This document shows, piece after piece, positions 34,189 to 42,063 of a stretch of 64,000 nucleotides of DNA. How positions within the stretch are numbered: position 1 is the first letter of the stretch; every line of letters begins with the position of its first letter. The DNA lies in the NCBI RefSeq assembly GCF_052115445.1, contig NZ_JBFRGR010000004.1, positions 310,001 to 374,000 of the forward strand. Direction: 5' to 3'. Source of the DNA: Paenibacillus_E sp052115445. Its GTDB lineage: Bacteria > Bacillota > Bacilli > Paenibacillales > NBRC-103111. The position numbers were made by a program, and so were the translations under genes. The notes under the pieces are model-generated. The model was given only the letters and a program-made list of their open reading frames with translations. It made no database searches and was not told the DNA's origin.

Positions 34189-36042
34189 TTGGAAAAACCA
34201 GGCAAGCCTTATTCTAAGAAAGAGAAAACTGCCGCGATTATGGTTAGTGCTGCTTTAATAAGTGCCCCCTTTATCATGGATGTTTCAAATGTTGCCTATG
34301 CAGACCCTGCCCCCAAGCCAGATACTTACTTCATTGATGAGATTGGCAATTTAATCGTTCCTTTGCATGGGACAATTCCAGTTCGTAATTTGAAAGCTAT
34401 TTATGGTGCATATATTAATGATTTCGAAGTAACGAGTGTGAATAGTTATGGTAGTGGGGATCTTTTTGCTTATAACGAACCAGGATACAGCGCTGAAGGT
34501 TTATTGAAAATTCACCCTTACAGGGAAGGGACTGCGACTTTCACCGTTTCATGGAATAATAACACTAGTCAGGATACTTTTGATGTGACAGTTGTTAATG
34601 ATCCGTCGATTACGAATGAAAGAAATTTTGATATTAGTGATGCAGCTACAAAAGCTATACATAGTTCGTCCCCAAATGAAGTAGAAGGTTTACTTAGCGG
34701 AATTGGGCCAGCAAACTCCACAGGTAATGTGGAAGGAAATAATCCGCCTACCTTGAATCCCCAAAATCAATACAATCCGTTTCAGAATGGTAGTTTAGAA
34801 CTTGGTTCCTTTTTTTATTTATCCACACAGGAATTAAGCTCATTTTTTAGAGATATTGATGGAGATGATATTTCCGTTATCGTGTTTGACAATATTGATA
34901 ATTCAGAAACTACACCAGCAGCTAGGTTTGTCTACAAGTCAGAATTTAATAGTTGGATTGTTGAGAGTGTTCAGGTAGGTGAAAGCACATTCACGGCAGT
35001 TGCTCTTGATAGTCGTGGTGGCGTAGTGGCATCCCAACCTTTCACAATTGAGGTGCTTGACAATCAGGTACCAACTATGAAAAATAACCCAGTTGCTAAT
35101 CACTTAGCCACAGAAGGTAATGAACTTAACTTATCATCAAATTCAGAACTTGATTTGAATGAAATTTTCTATGATGCACCTTTTCAAAATCTTCAATATT
35201 CAGCTGAGGTAAGTTTTAAAAATGGTTATGGTTGTGGTAGTCAAACAATAAACAACTACCCAATTACTTTCACTCAACCAACGAACATCTTGTCATACGA
35301 AAGCGTCAGATCTCGGCTTAATGCAGCCTACCCAAATCTAAACGGAGACATCCATGTAACAAACTTGAAAGCAAAGGATAATTTGAATCAGTTTTCACCT
35401 TCTTTATCATCTACTATTAATCTTCATTATAGTGAATACGAGGGATTTAATGAAAATATTCCGCAAAATATGGAGCTTTATGCTTCAAATAGTGCAGGAG
35501 AAAGTAGTTTTACAGTAAATACCGATATACAAGATTGGTTTGATGATGATTTATATTTATTCGATATTCAACAACCTCAATCAGAGATTAATCATGCTGT
35601 AATACCAAGCATGTATGAAGAAAACGAGCGGGAATACATTAAATTTACTGCTGGAAGTTTAGCGAATACCCAATCCCGATTGAAATTATACTCTGCACTT
35701 AATGAAGAGGTTAATAAAACAGTGTGGTTTCAAAATGATATTGTAGTTAAAGTTATGAAGCCAACTCTCTCGGGAATGTCTCAGTCAATTAACCTTTACT
35801 CATTATTAGGAGATTATAATTATAATTGGGAATATTTCACCAATAATTTCAACGAGTTTGTTTCTATGACAAACGTAACTGGAGTGACGTATGGCTTTTA
35901 CGACTCAGGGGTTTATACTTTGACACTGGACAACGTGAATTCAAATGGAACTGTTTTAACGATTATTCCAGACTCTAGCGAAGAGAGGGGCAGTCGCATA
36001 TTCAAGATTCCATTCGTTAGACTAGAAAATGTCCCATTATAA
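34189..36042 (+). CDS. Secreted surface protein with cadherin/Ig-like modules, unknown function
   Basis: 617 residues from TTG 34189 (weak GGTGGTG site). The signal peptide is unusual: a charged N-region (KPYSKKEKTAA), then a hydrophobic stretch ending VAYADP (cleavage about 38). A beta-rich domain (about 45-150) is followed by a cadherin-like module (about 185-300) with the acidic loop DIDGDDISVIV, likely calcium-binding. The C-terminal 300 residues are Asn/Ser/Tyr-rich without a recognised family. There is no wall anchor. The gene is very AT-rich (one sampled line about 28% GC), unlike its surroundings. Its last 14 bases overlap the start of the TPR-glycosyltransferase gene, implying coupled translation. 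Confidence 0.72.
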   Translation: MEKPGKPYSKKEKTAAIMVSAALISAPFIMDVSNVAYADPAPKPDTYFIDEIGNLIVPLHGTIPVRNLKAIYGAYINDFEVTSVNSYGSGDLFAYNEPGYSAEGLLKIHPYREGTATFTVSWNNNTSQDTFDVTVVNDPSITNERNFDISDAATKAIHSSSPNEVEGLLSGIGPANSTGNVEGNNPPTLNPQNQYNPFQNGSLELGSFFYLSTQELSSFFRDIDGDDISVIVFDNIDNSETTPAARFVYKSEFNSWIVESVQVGESTFTAVALDSRGGVVASQPFTIEVLDNQVPTMKNNPVANHLATEGNELNLSSNSELDLNEIFYDAPFQNLQYSAEVSFKNGYGCGSQTINNYPITFTQPTNILSYESVRSRLNAAYPNLNGDIHVTNLKAKDNLNQFSPSLSSTINLHYSEYEGFNENIPQNMELYASNSAGESSFTVNTDIQDWFDDDLYLFDIQQPQSEINHAVIPSMYEENEREYIKFTAGSLANTQSRLKLYSALNEEVNKTVWFQNDIVVKVMKPTLSGMSQSINLYSLLGDYNYNWEYFTNNFNEFVSMTNVTGVTYGFYDSGVYTLTLDNVNSNGTVLTIIPDSSEERGSRIFKIPFVRLENVPL

Positions 36043-37468
36043 TAACATCATCTCCCTTATCCAATCTAACAAGCTCCAAGAAGCAGAGTGTGAGCTGTTC
36101 CAAGCCATTAAGCAATCACCAATTGACGCTCAACTCTGGGTAATGTTAGGGGAAACGTTGCTCCTTCAAAAACAGGCTGGCGCAGCGAAGCTGGTATTTG
36201 ACCGCGCTTGGTTACTAGATCCACAAGCCAAATGGGTCAACAACATCTACAAGTCAATACAGCAACTCCCTCAAGGAGAGCCGCGCCAGGACATTAGGGA
36301 TCTATTGGTTGTCCCCAAGGTGACAGTAACTGCTGCGATTTTATCGCATAATGAAGCAGAGAACATTGCGAAATGTATCGTTGCGCTACATGGTGCAGTA
36401 GATGAAATTCTACTTATTGATTCATCGACGGATGATACACGTAACATTTCTTTGCAATTTCCAAAGGTAAGAGTTGTCCCAATTGAATGGGAGGATAACT
36501 TTGGCGCAGCGCGTAACATCGGTCTTCAGCATGTGCGAACGGATTGGGTCATCTGGATTGATGCCGATGAGATCCTCATTCCAGAAGATGTCCATGCGAT
36601 AAGGGACGTTGCTAGCATTTATAACCAGTTAGATATCATACCAGTACTGATTATTTGGCATTTGAATCGAATAAATGGAACCATCCAGCATGACTTCTCT
36701 CAAGTGCGGATGTTCCCAGCACAACGAGGACTTCGTTACTACGGACGCATCCATGAGCAAATCGCTACGGAAAAAGGAGTTTATCAACTAGATAAATATC
36801 GCAGAGCAGTTAAAATCCGATTGGATCATACTGGGTATGAACCTGCCATCCTTCAGAATAAAGGTAAGCTAGAACGGAACCTTCGCTTACTTAAACTCAT
36901 GATCGAAGAAGAACCTGAGAATCCAGGTCACTGGTTATTTTATGGACGTGAATCGCTGGGACTCGGACTAGAGGAACAAGCTTTCACTGCCTTAACCGAA
37001 GCCGAACGCTTAGGTTTACAAACGCCCCTATTCGGCCGGATGCCTGAAATCTACCGACTCCTCATACAAATCATGATGCAACGCAAAAATTACGCCGAAG
37101 CGGAAGCCTACTGCCACAAAGCGTTGGCGCATTCACCTGATTTCCCTGATGCGCATTATTTGCTCGCGCAAGTGCGTATACGACAAGCAGATGAGCTGCT
37201 GCGATTAGCGGAAATGAGTATTAAGCAGTCGTTATCCAGTCTGCCTAATTACCGCGGCAGTGTTAGCGCTGATTATCACATTGGCGAGTGGAAGGCAGCG
37301 ACGTCGCTTGGCGAGTTAGCTATGCGTTCGGGGAAGCTTGCGAGGGCGAAGCAGATTTTTTCCAAGCTCAAGGAAAAACCAGGTGCAACGGAGATATTAT
37401 CAGCTAAATTAGATGCCATTGAATCAGAGCGGCAACGGCTTAATCAAGTCGATCAACACCCCAAATGA
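36029..37468 (+). CDS. Family 2 glycosyltransferase flanked by TPR repeats
   Basis: 479 residues, no signal peptide, so cytoplasmic. N-terminal TPR-like helices (about 1-75) precede a GT-A fold of family 2 (about 90-260) with AAILSHNEAENIAKCI, LLIDSSTDDTRNI and the metal/nucleotide site WIDADEIL. TPR helices at about 280-470 follow. This TPR/GT2 layout occurs in protein glycosyltransferases such as the SunS group that modify secreted peptides, and in enzymes that glycosylate surface proteins. The overlap with the preceding secreted-protein gene makes that protein, or the neighbouring Ser/Thr/Asn-rich giants, plausible acceptors; this is inference. No strong ribosome site precedes ATG 36029, consistent with translational coupling. 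Confidence 0.85.
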   Translation: MSHYNNIISLIQSNKLQEAECELFQAIKQSPIDAQLWVMLGETLLLQKQAGAAKLVFDRAWLLDPQAKWVNNIYKSIQQLPQGEPRQDIRDLLVVPKVTVTAAILSHNEAENIAKCIVALHGAVDEILLIDSSTDDTRNISLQFPKVRVVPIEWEDNFGAARNIGLQHVRTDWVIWIDADEILIPEDVHAIRDVASIYNQLDIIPVLIIWHLNRINGTIQHDFSQVRMFPAQRGLRYYGRIHEQIATEKGVYQLDKYRRAVKIRLDHTGYEPAILQNKGKLERNLRLLKLMIEEEPENPGHWLFYGRESLGLGLEEQAFTALTEAERLGLQTPLFGRMPEIYRLLIQIMMQRKNYAEAEAYCHKALAHSPDFPDAHYLLAQVRIRQADELLRLAEMSIKQSLSSLPNYRGSVSADYHIGEWKAATSLGELAMRSGKLARAKQIFSKLKEKPGATEILSAKLDAIESERQRLNQVDQHPK

Positions 37469-37469
37469 G

Positions 37470-37516
37470 AAAGACGATCACCATGCCTCAGTGGGCTGGT
37501 AATCGTCTTTTTGCTT
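37470..37516 (+). terminator. Rho-independent terminator after glycosyltransferase
   Basis: Stem AAAGACGAT-ACCA / TGGT-ATCGTCTTT with a T-run. Confidence 0.87.
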
Positions 37517-37528
37517 TTAGCACATCGA

Positions 37529-37612
37529 TTAAATAACGAATGCGCTAGTGATGATAACAAGAAGGATAAAAAGCACGAGAATTGCAGCTGACGAAGTTCC
37601 TACTGCTGACAT
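37529..37612 (-). CDS. YjcZ-like small spore membrane peptide
   Basis: 27 residues, MSAVGTSSAAILVLFILLVI then ITSAFVI. The core VLFILLVII matches the YjcZ family of tiny single-helix sporulation proteins (usually a Gly-rich head followed by VVLFILLIIVG). ATG 37612 lies eight bases after AAAGGAGG; the in-frame ATG 37618 is too close to it. Directly upstream on the same strand is a SigK-like promoter, which fits late mother-cell expression. The reading frame is too short for usual gene callers. Role in the spore coat or outer layers is unknown. Confidence 0.8.
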   Translation of the reverse strand: MSAVGTSSAAILVLFILLVIITSAFVI

Positions 37613-37647
37613 GGACATTCCCTCCTTTCGTGATGAGTGTTATAAGA

Positions 37648-37675
37648 TAAGATATGTAAGTGGGGACAGATGTGT
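37648..37675 (-). promoter_or_regulatory. SigK-like sporulation promoter for the YjcZ-like gene
   Basis: On the minus strand CATATCTTA (37648-37656) matches the CATANNNTA -10 of SigK. AC dinucleotides lie 15 and 17 bases further upstream, within ACACA (37671-37675), at about the expected -35 distance. It is about 36 bases from the start codon. Confidence 0.55.
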
Positions 37676-37766
37676 ATAGACGAATATCCTGATTACTCAT
37701 ATTTTGGTCGATAATGGGCATGCTACAGAAGAATGACACAAGATCTGTAGAGGAGGCGACGAAGTC

Positions 37767-38852
37767 GTGGCCGATATTATGCTAAGACCCGACCTGAAAA
37801 CAGCAGGCGGCGAAGTCTGCGATATTATGTACAATGGGGAGTTTGTCGGTACGTTAACGCTAGTCTACAGGGAATCGGATCGTCTTAAAGGCGCGATTCA
37901 TCTGGAGCAACAATCCATCACGATTGTGAATAAGCAAGCGGTCTATGATTTTGCTCAGTCCTATATCCAGGATGTGATTGATGCGCTTGGAATCGCTCAG
38001 TGTGAAGTTACGGTTAGTTACAGTGATTATGATTTCGTCATTGTGACGGATCATGCCGTTGAGCCGATAACGTATCAAGATGATTATATATCGAGTGTAG
38101 ATCTCTTACATGATGATGGGTTAGATTATTCTTGGCTAAGGGAAGATATTAGCTTGGATGATCAGGAATCGGAAATGTCTTCGGAACAGTTGGATATGCT
38201 CGAAGAACGGAAGAAAGAACAGGGATATGAGCTTGTTATTGTGAATGAAAACAGGAGCAGTGTCGAATATCACGTGTATGATAAGGACGCCGAGTTAATC
38301 GCGGAAGCCATCCTGCATATATATGGATCCGAAGTGATCGGGGATATTACATGGAAATTCGATCCATTTGATGAAGAGATGGATATTGTCACTGAACTTA
38401 TGGTGGCAGATTTCAATGAAGAACAAACAGATTCGTTCGTGTTTCATATGATCTTTAATGGGGAGACCGTAGATACGGTGGAACTAACGCATATTGATAT
38501 GCTGGATCTGGTGGATGACATTCAATTTGAAGATGAAATGTGGATACCGACGAGAGATGACTATTCCATCATTTTGGTTAGAGACGATTTGGATACGTTA
38601 TCTTATGAGATTTATCAACAATCCTATGGTGGCTTACCGATCGGAACCGCTACGGTGGATATCAGCTCGCGGCAACTCACAGGGTTTATTGATTTCCGTG
38701 AGCCCGGTGATTCAGATGATCGAGAGTTGATCGCTACATTGTTGTTAGACGAGTTAGATAAAGAGAAGGAATACGAAACCTTCAATTTATCGATGCTCTA
38801 TCGGAACAAGCTGATCGATGAAATTATGTTTGAAACCGAACAGTTCCACTAA
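37767..38852 (+). CDS. Acidic repeat protein, unknown function
   Basis: 361 residues, strongly acidic, no signal peptide or membrane segment. I do not recognise a family. It contains related modules of about 110 residues: each has a hydrophobic beta strand, a segment like GTLTLVYRESDRLKGAIHL, AEAILHIYGSEVIGDITWKF or GTATVDISSRQLTGFIDF, then a helix, then a strand like FHMIFNGETVDTVEL or LSMLYRNKLIDEIMFE. The modules sit near residues 10-120, 165-270 and 275-360. The start GTG 37767 lies nine to ten bases after GGAGG. It is flanked by a terminator on each side, so it is a single-gene unit. Function might be structural or binding; there is no evidence for catalysis. Confidence 0.75.
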   Translation: MADIMLRPDLKTAGGEVCDIMYNGEFVGTLTLVYRESDRLKGAIHLEQQSITIVNKQAVYDFAQSYIQDVIDALGIAQCEVTVSYSDYDFVIVTDHAVEPITYQDDYISSVDLLHDDGLDYSWLREDISLDDQESEMSSEQLDMLEERKKEQGYELVIVNENRSSVEYHVYDKDAELIAEAILHIYGSEVIGDITWKFDPFDEEMDIVTELMVADFNEEQTDSFVFHMIFNGETVDTVELTHIDMLDLVDDIQFEDEMWIPTRDDYSIILVRDDLDTLSYEIYQQSYGGLPIGTATVDISSRQLTGFIDFREPGDSDDRELIATLLLDELDKEKEYETFNLSMLYRNKLIDEIMFETEQFH

Positions 38853-38863
38853 TCCAAGCGCGC

Positions 38864-38910
38864 AAAAAAGGCATGATCTCTCACCCTAACATGAGAGGCA
38901 TGCCTTTTAT
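38864..38910. terminator. Bidirectional terminator between acidic protein and nitroreductase genes
   Basis: AAAAGGCATG-CTCTCA pairs with TGAGAG-CATGCCTTTT around CCCTAACA, with A-run and T-run on the two sides. The genes converge here. Confidence 0.87.
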
Positions 38911-38924
38911 TACATTGACTGTTA

Positions 38925-39554
38925 TTAGAAAGAGTTAGATACTGTGATTTGATCTAATGGAAGGCGACCACCCGCGCGTGCTGGTGTAGCTGCCAAACCA
39001 ACGCTGATCAACATAACTGGTACATAACGAGCAGGAACGTTAAACGCTTCTACGAATTTACCTGCATCATAACCACCCATTGGACAAGTGTCATAGCCAA
39101 GTGCTTTCGCTGCAAGCATCAAGTTCATTGCTGCCAAAGAGGCGTTACGAATCGCTTCATCGCGAGCAACTTGTGGATATTGGTACGCGCCTTCGATTTG
39201 TGCAACTAGCGTATCCATCACTGCTTGTGGAAGGAACCCGCCAGCAACTGCTGGACCGAAAACAGCTTGCGCATTTTTGTTAGCTTCAAGATCACCAAGA
39301 ACGGCGATAACAACGGAGCTTTCAACGATTTGTTTTTGACCGTAAGCGATTGGAAGCAATTTCTCTTTTTGTGCTTGGTCATCGATAACAAGAAGTTTCC
39401 AATGTTGCAGATTCCAAGCAGATGGTGCCAAAGAAGCGGAAGTTAGAATTTGTTCAAGATCTGCTTTAGGGATTGTGTGGCCAGCTTGGTATTGTTTAAC
39501 GGAATGACGGTCTTCAATTACTTTCAAAACTTCATTTTGTACTTGTGTGCTCAT
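38925..39554 (-). CDS. Nitroreductase-family FMN oxidoreductase
   Basis: 209 residues. The RHSVKQYQ start is the FMN-phosphate-binding motif of the nitroreductase family. SASLAPSAWNLQHWKLLVID is the FMN-isoalloxazine region, and LGYDTCPMGGYDAGKF with the C-terminal AGGRLPLDQI complete the dimer fold. These enzymes reduce nitro groups, quinones or flavins with NAD(P)H. The physiological substrate is unknown; closest in style to the YdgI/YodC or putative NAD(P)H nitroreductases of Bacilli. ATG 39554 lies seven bases after GGAGGG; an in-frame TTG 39569 overlaps the site. It is monocistronic. Confidence 0.9.
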   Translation of the reverse strand: MSTQVQNEVLKVIEDRHSVKQYQAGHTIPKADLEQILTSASLAPSAWNLQHWKLLVIDDQAQKEKLLPIAYGQKQIVESSVVIAVLGDLEANKNAQAVFGPAVAGGFLPQAVMDTLVAQIEGAYQYPQVARDEAIRNASLAAMNLMLAAKALGYDTCPMGGYDAGKFVEAFNVPARYVPVMLISVGLAATPARAGGRLPLDQITVSNSF

Positions 39555-39766
39555 TACGGATCCCTCCAAGGATAAGAATTAGTTCTGTATATTGTTGTTC
39601 AACCTTCGAAAAGCATGCCTGTAAGTCGTTGGTAATCGATCGAAGAACTGTAAACAACTTTGTAACAATTTACTGTAATCATAAATGTTATAGTTGTGAT
39701 TGTCAAGAGAGTCTTTCCCGTTGTCGTAAAATGTTGGATAATGGAAAAAGAAAGGGGTTGTTCCTC

Positions 39767-40048
39767 TTGAAATTAACGCAAAAAGAGTTGAATCACCTTG
39801 TTTTTTTGAGCGAGGTCGTATTGACGGGGAAAAAGAAGAGCCTTATGGACGAAACCCTGCAATGCTTGCTCTATATTGTGAAATCACTTGAAGAAGTGGA
39901 ACTTCCGGATTCTGTTGCCCGCCAGATTGAGCAGTTGACTGCTTTAATTGAAGCAGACTTGCGTGATGAGAATGTACGCATGCAAGAAATACGCGGACAC
40001 TTAGATTGGATGCAAAAGAAGGAGCGAAATTCTTCCATGCCATCCTAG
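39767..40048 (+). CDS. Small helical protein, unknown function
   Basis: 93 residues, predicted all-helical, rich in Leu, Glu and Lys, soluble. It starts at TTG 39767, nine bases after AAAGGGG; the longer open frame to 39545 runs back through the nitroreductase promoter region and has no ribosome site. Notable segments: KLTQKELNHLVFLSEVVLTG and a C-terminal amphipathic helix DENVRMQEIRGHLDWMQKK. I do not recognise a family. It is 72 bases before queD but separated from it by a promoter, so a link to queuosine synthesis is not implied. Confidence 0.65.
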   Translation: MKLTQKELNHLVFLSEVVLTGKKKSLMDETLQCLLYIVKSLEEVELPDSVARQIEQLTALIEADLRDENVRMQEIRGHLDWMQKKERNSSMPS

Positions 40049-40052
40049 TAAG

Positions 40053-40080
40053 GTGACATTCTGTCTATTTATGATATAAT
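40053..40080 (+). promoter_or_regulatory. SigA-type promoter for queD-queE-queC
   Basis: GTGACA (40053-40058), 16-base spacer, TATAAT (40075-40080), 40 bases before queD. The short leader leaves no room for a preQ1 riboswitch. Confidence 0.72.
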
Positions 40081-40120
40081 ATAGAGTACTGTTTTTTTTG
40101 AATATATGAGGTGATAAGTA

Positions 40121-40594
40121 ATGAGCTATGAAATCCCAAGAAATGTGCAAGAGTTGGGGCGTGACATCCAAGAGAACCAATTGAAATATCACCATAAATC
40201 CGTTTTGATTTCCAAAGAATTTACGTTTGACAGTGCGCATCATCTGCATTGTTATGAGGGAAAATGTAAAAGTCTACATGGCCATACTTACAAACTGCAA
40301 GTGATTATGCGGGGAAAAGTGGATAGCCGAGGGATCGCAATTGATTTTGGAGATATCAAAAGAATTACGAAAGAACGTGTGATTGATCGCTTAGATCATC
40401 GCTATTTGAACGACGTATTGCCGCCGATGAACACGACGGCTGAGAATATGGTGGTTTGGATTTATGAAGAAATTCACCAAGCATTGCTTGATGAGAAGCT
40501 GTACCCAGCCATTTCTTTGGACGAGATTCGCCTATGGGAAACGCCGACTAGCTATGCAGCCATCACTCGCTCGATGATGGAGGAGGATCTGTAA
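40121..40594 (+). CDS. queD: 6-carboxy-5,6,7,8-tetrahydropterin synthase
   Basis: 157 residues of the PTPS/QueD fold. Zinc histidines lie in FDSAHHLHCY and HGHTYKLQV; the catalytic cysteine is in GKCKSLHGH. RLDHRYLNDV and TTAENMVVWIYE are the other family blocks. It turns dihydroneopterin triphosphate into carboxytetrahydropterin, the second step towards preQ0 and queuosine in tRNA. An N-terminal extension of about 25 residues is longer than in the E. coli protein. GAGGTGA precedes ATG 40121. Its stop overlaps queE by one base (TAATG). Confidence 0.95.
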   Translation: MSYEIPRNVQELGRDIQENQLKYHHKSVLISKEFTFDSAHHLHCYEGKCKSLHGHTYKLQVIMRGKVDSRGIAIDFGDIKRITKERVIDRLDHRYLNDVLPPMNTTAENMVVWIYEEIHQALLDEKLYPAISLDEIRLWETPTSYAAITRSMMEEDL

Positions 40595-41274
40595 TGCGAG
40601 ATATCCGCATTCCCATGGTCGAGATCTTCGAGACGGTTGAAGGGGAGGGAACCCGTGCCGGGTTCCCAACCATCTTCGTCCGTCTTTTTGGTTGTAACCT
40701 GCGCTGCTCGTGGTGTGACACTACGTACAGCTACCCGCCGGCGGAAGCCGAGAACGTCATGACCATTGCTGAAATTATCAGCAAGGTTCAGACGTTCCGC
40801 TCCCGGCATATTTGCCTGACAGGCGGCGAGCCGCTCCTGTACGGCAACAAATCACTCGCGTTGATCGAGGCGCTCGCCGAACTGGAGCAGGTCGACGACC
40901 TGCACATCGAGACGAACGGTGCGATTGATCTAGCGCCATTCATCTCACAAGTCACATCACCGAAGGTGCGCTACGTGATGGACTTCAAGCTGCCGGATTC
41001 CGGTGAAATGGATCAGATGATTTACAGTAATTTCGAGCTGCTGCGCGAGCAAGATGAGTTGAAGTTCGTCATCGGAAGCGATCTCGATTTCGGAACAGCA
41101 GTTAATGTACTTCAAGAGTATCCGACGAAGGCGCTGCCGATGTTCAGTCCCGTGTGGGAAACGATGCCGCCGCGCAAGCTGGTAGATCTTATGCTGGCCG
41201 AAGGATTATCGAAGGTGAAGCTGAACATGCAGTTGCATAAGATTATTTGGGATCCAGCGATGCGAGGCGTCTAG
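40594..41274 (+). CDS. queE: 7-carboxy-7-deazaguanine synthase (radical SAM)
   Basis: 226 residues. CNLRCSWCDTTYS carries the CX3CX2C cluster motif of radical SAM enzymes; EGEGTRAGFPTIFVRLFG and TGGEPLLYGN (SAM-binding GGE) are the QueE hallmarks. It performs the ring contraction to carboxydeazaguanine. It overlaps queD by one base with GGAGGA just inside the queD end. GC is about 60% in the middle of the gene (two sampled lines 62%) against about 40% in queD, so the gene, or part of it, may have come by recombination from a more GC-rich relative. Confidence 0.95.
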   Translation: MRDIRIPMVEIFETVEGEGTRAGFPTIFVRLFGCNLRCSWCDTTYSYPPAEAENVMTIAEIISKVQTFRSRHICLTGGEPLLYGNKSLALIEALAELEQVDDLHIETNGAIDLAPFISQVTSPKVRYVMDFKLPDSGEMDQMIYSNFELLREQDELKFVIGSDLDFGTAVNVLQEYPTKALPMFSPVWETMPPRKLVDLMLAEGLSKVKLNMQLHKIIWDPAMRGV

Positions 41275-41280
41275 CCAGCA

Positions 41281-41307
41281 GGCATTGTACACCATGTGTA
41301 CAGTGCC
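41281..41307 (+). promoter_or_regulatory. Perfect hairpin in the queE-queC gap
   Basis: GGCATTGTACAC (41281-41292) and GTGTACAGTGCC (41296-41307) form a 12-pair stem (one T-G) with a CAT loop. Only ATTTTCC follows, so it is at best a weak terminator; mRNA processing or attenuation of queC is possible. Confidence 0.6.
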
Positions 41308-41338
41308 ATTTTCCAATTATAAGAAAGAGGTGCTTACG

Positions 41339-42034
41339 ATGAGTGAAAACACAAAAAGAGCCGTCATTATTCTCAGCGGCGGTTTAGATAGTACGACATG
41401 TATGGGACTAGCGAAGGAAGCGGGGTATGACTTGTTTCCGATTTCTTTTGACTATGGACAGCGTCATAAGATTGAAATCGAAAATGCCAAGCAAGTTGCT
41501 GAGCATTATGGAGTTGCAGCGCGTCACAAAATCATTAAATTGGATTTCCTGCGTGATTTCGGTGGCAGTGCACTCACAGATGATTCGATAGATGTTCCAA
41601 ATGTGATGGAGGGGGCAGAAGTTGAAGAAATCCCAGTAACCTACGTACCTGGACGGAATCTTTTATTTCTTTCCATTGCAACCTCTTACGCAGAAGTAAC
41701 AGGCTCTCAGGCTATTTATATCGGTGTGAATGCGCTAGATTACAGCGGTTATCCGGATTGTCGGCCTGAATTCATCCACAAAGTAGAAGAAGTTATCGCA
41801 CTAGCTACAAAAGTTGGAGTCGAAGGCAAGGGAATTACGATTGAAACACCTCTGATTTCCTGGACAAAAGCGAAGATCATAGAAGAAGGATTGAAAATCG
41901 GTGTTCCTTATGAACTGACAACATCCTGCTACAATGGTAAAGCAGAAGCTTGTGGTGAATGCGATAGCTGTCGTTTGCGTTTGAAAGGTTTCGAAGAAGC
42001 GGGTTCTAAGGATCCGATCGCTTATTTACTGTAG
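41339..42034 (+). CDS. queC: 7-cyano-7-deazaguanine synthase
   Basis: 231 residues of the N-type ATP pyrophosphatase family. The PP-loop is ILSGGLDSTT; the zinc site is four cysteines in TSCYNGKAEACGECDSC. YVPGRNLLFLSIA and ALDYSGYPDCRPEF are QueC blocks. It converts carboxydeazaguanine to preQ0 with ATP and ammonia. ATG 41339 is preceded by AAAGAGGTG; the open frame extends further upstream to 41285 but through the hairpin and without a site. queF is not in the window. Confidence 0.95.
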   Translation: MSENTKRAVIILSGGLDSTTCMGLAKEAGYDLFPISFDYGQRHKIEIENAKQVAEHYGVAARHKIIKLDFLRDFGGSALTDDSIDVPNVMEGAEVEEIPVTYVPGRNLLFLSIATSYAEVTGSQAIYIGVNALDYSGYPDCRPEFIHKVEEVIALATKVGVEGKGITIETPLISWTKAKIIEEGLKIGVPYELTTSCYNGKAEACGECDSCRLRLKGFEEAGSKDPIAYLL

Positions 42035-42063
42035 TTGTATGGTTGGAGAAAGGCGGTGCCTGC

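Noticed and set aside
40081..40120. preQ1 riboswitch before queD
   Set aside because: The leader is only about 35 bases and lacks the preQ1 consensus and pseudoknot.
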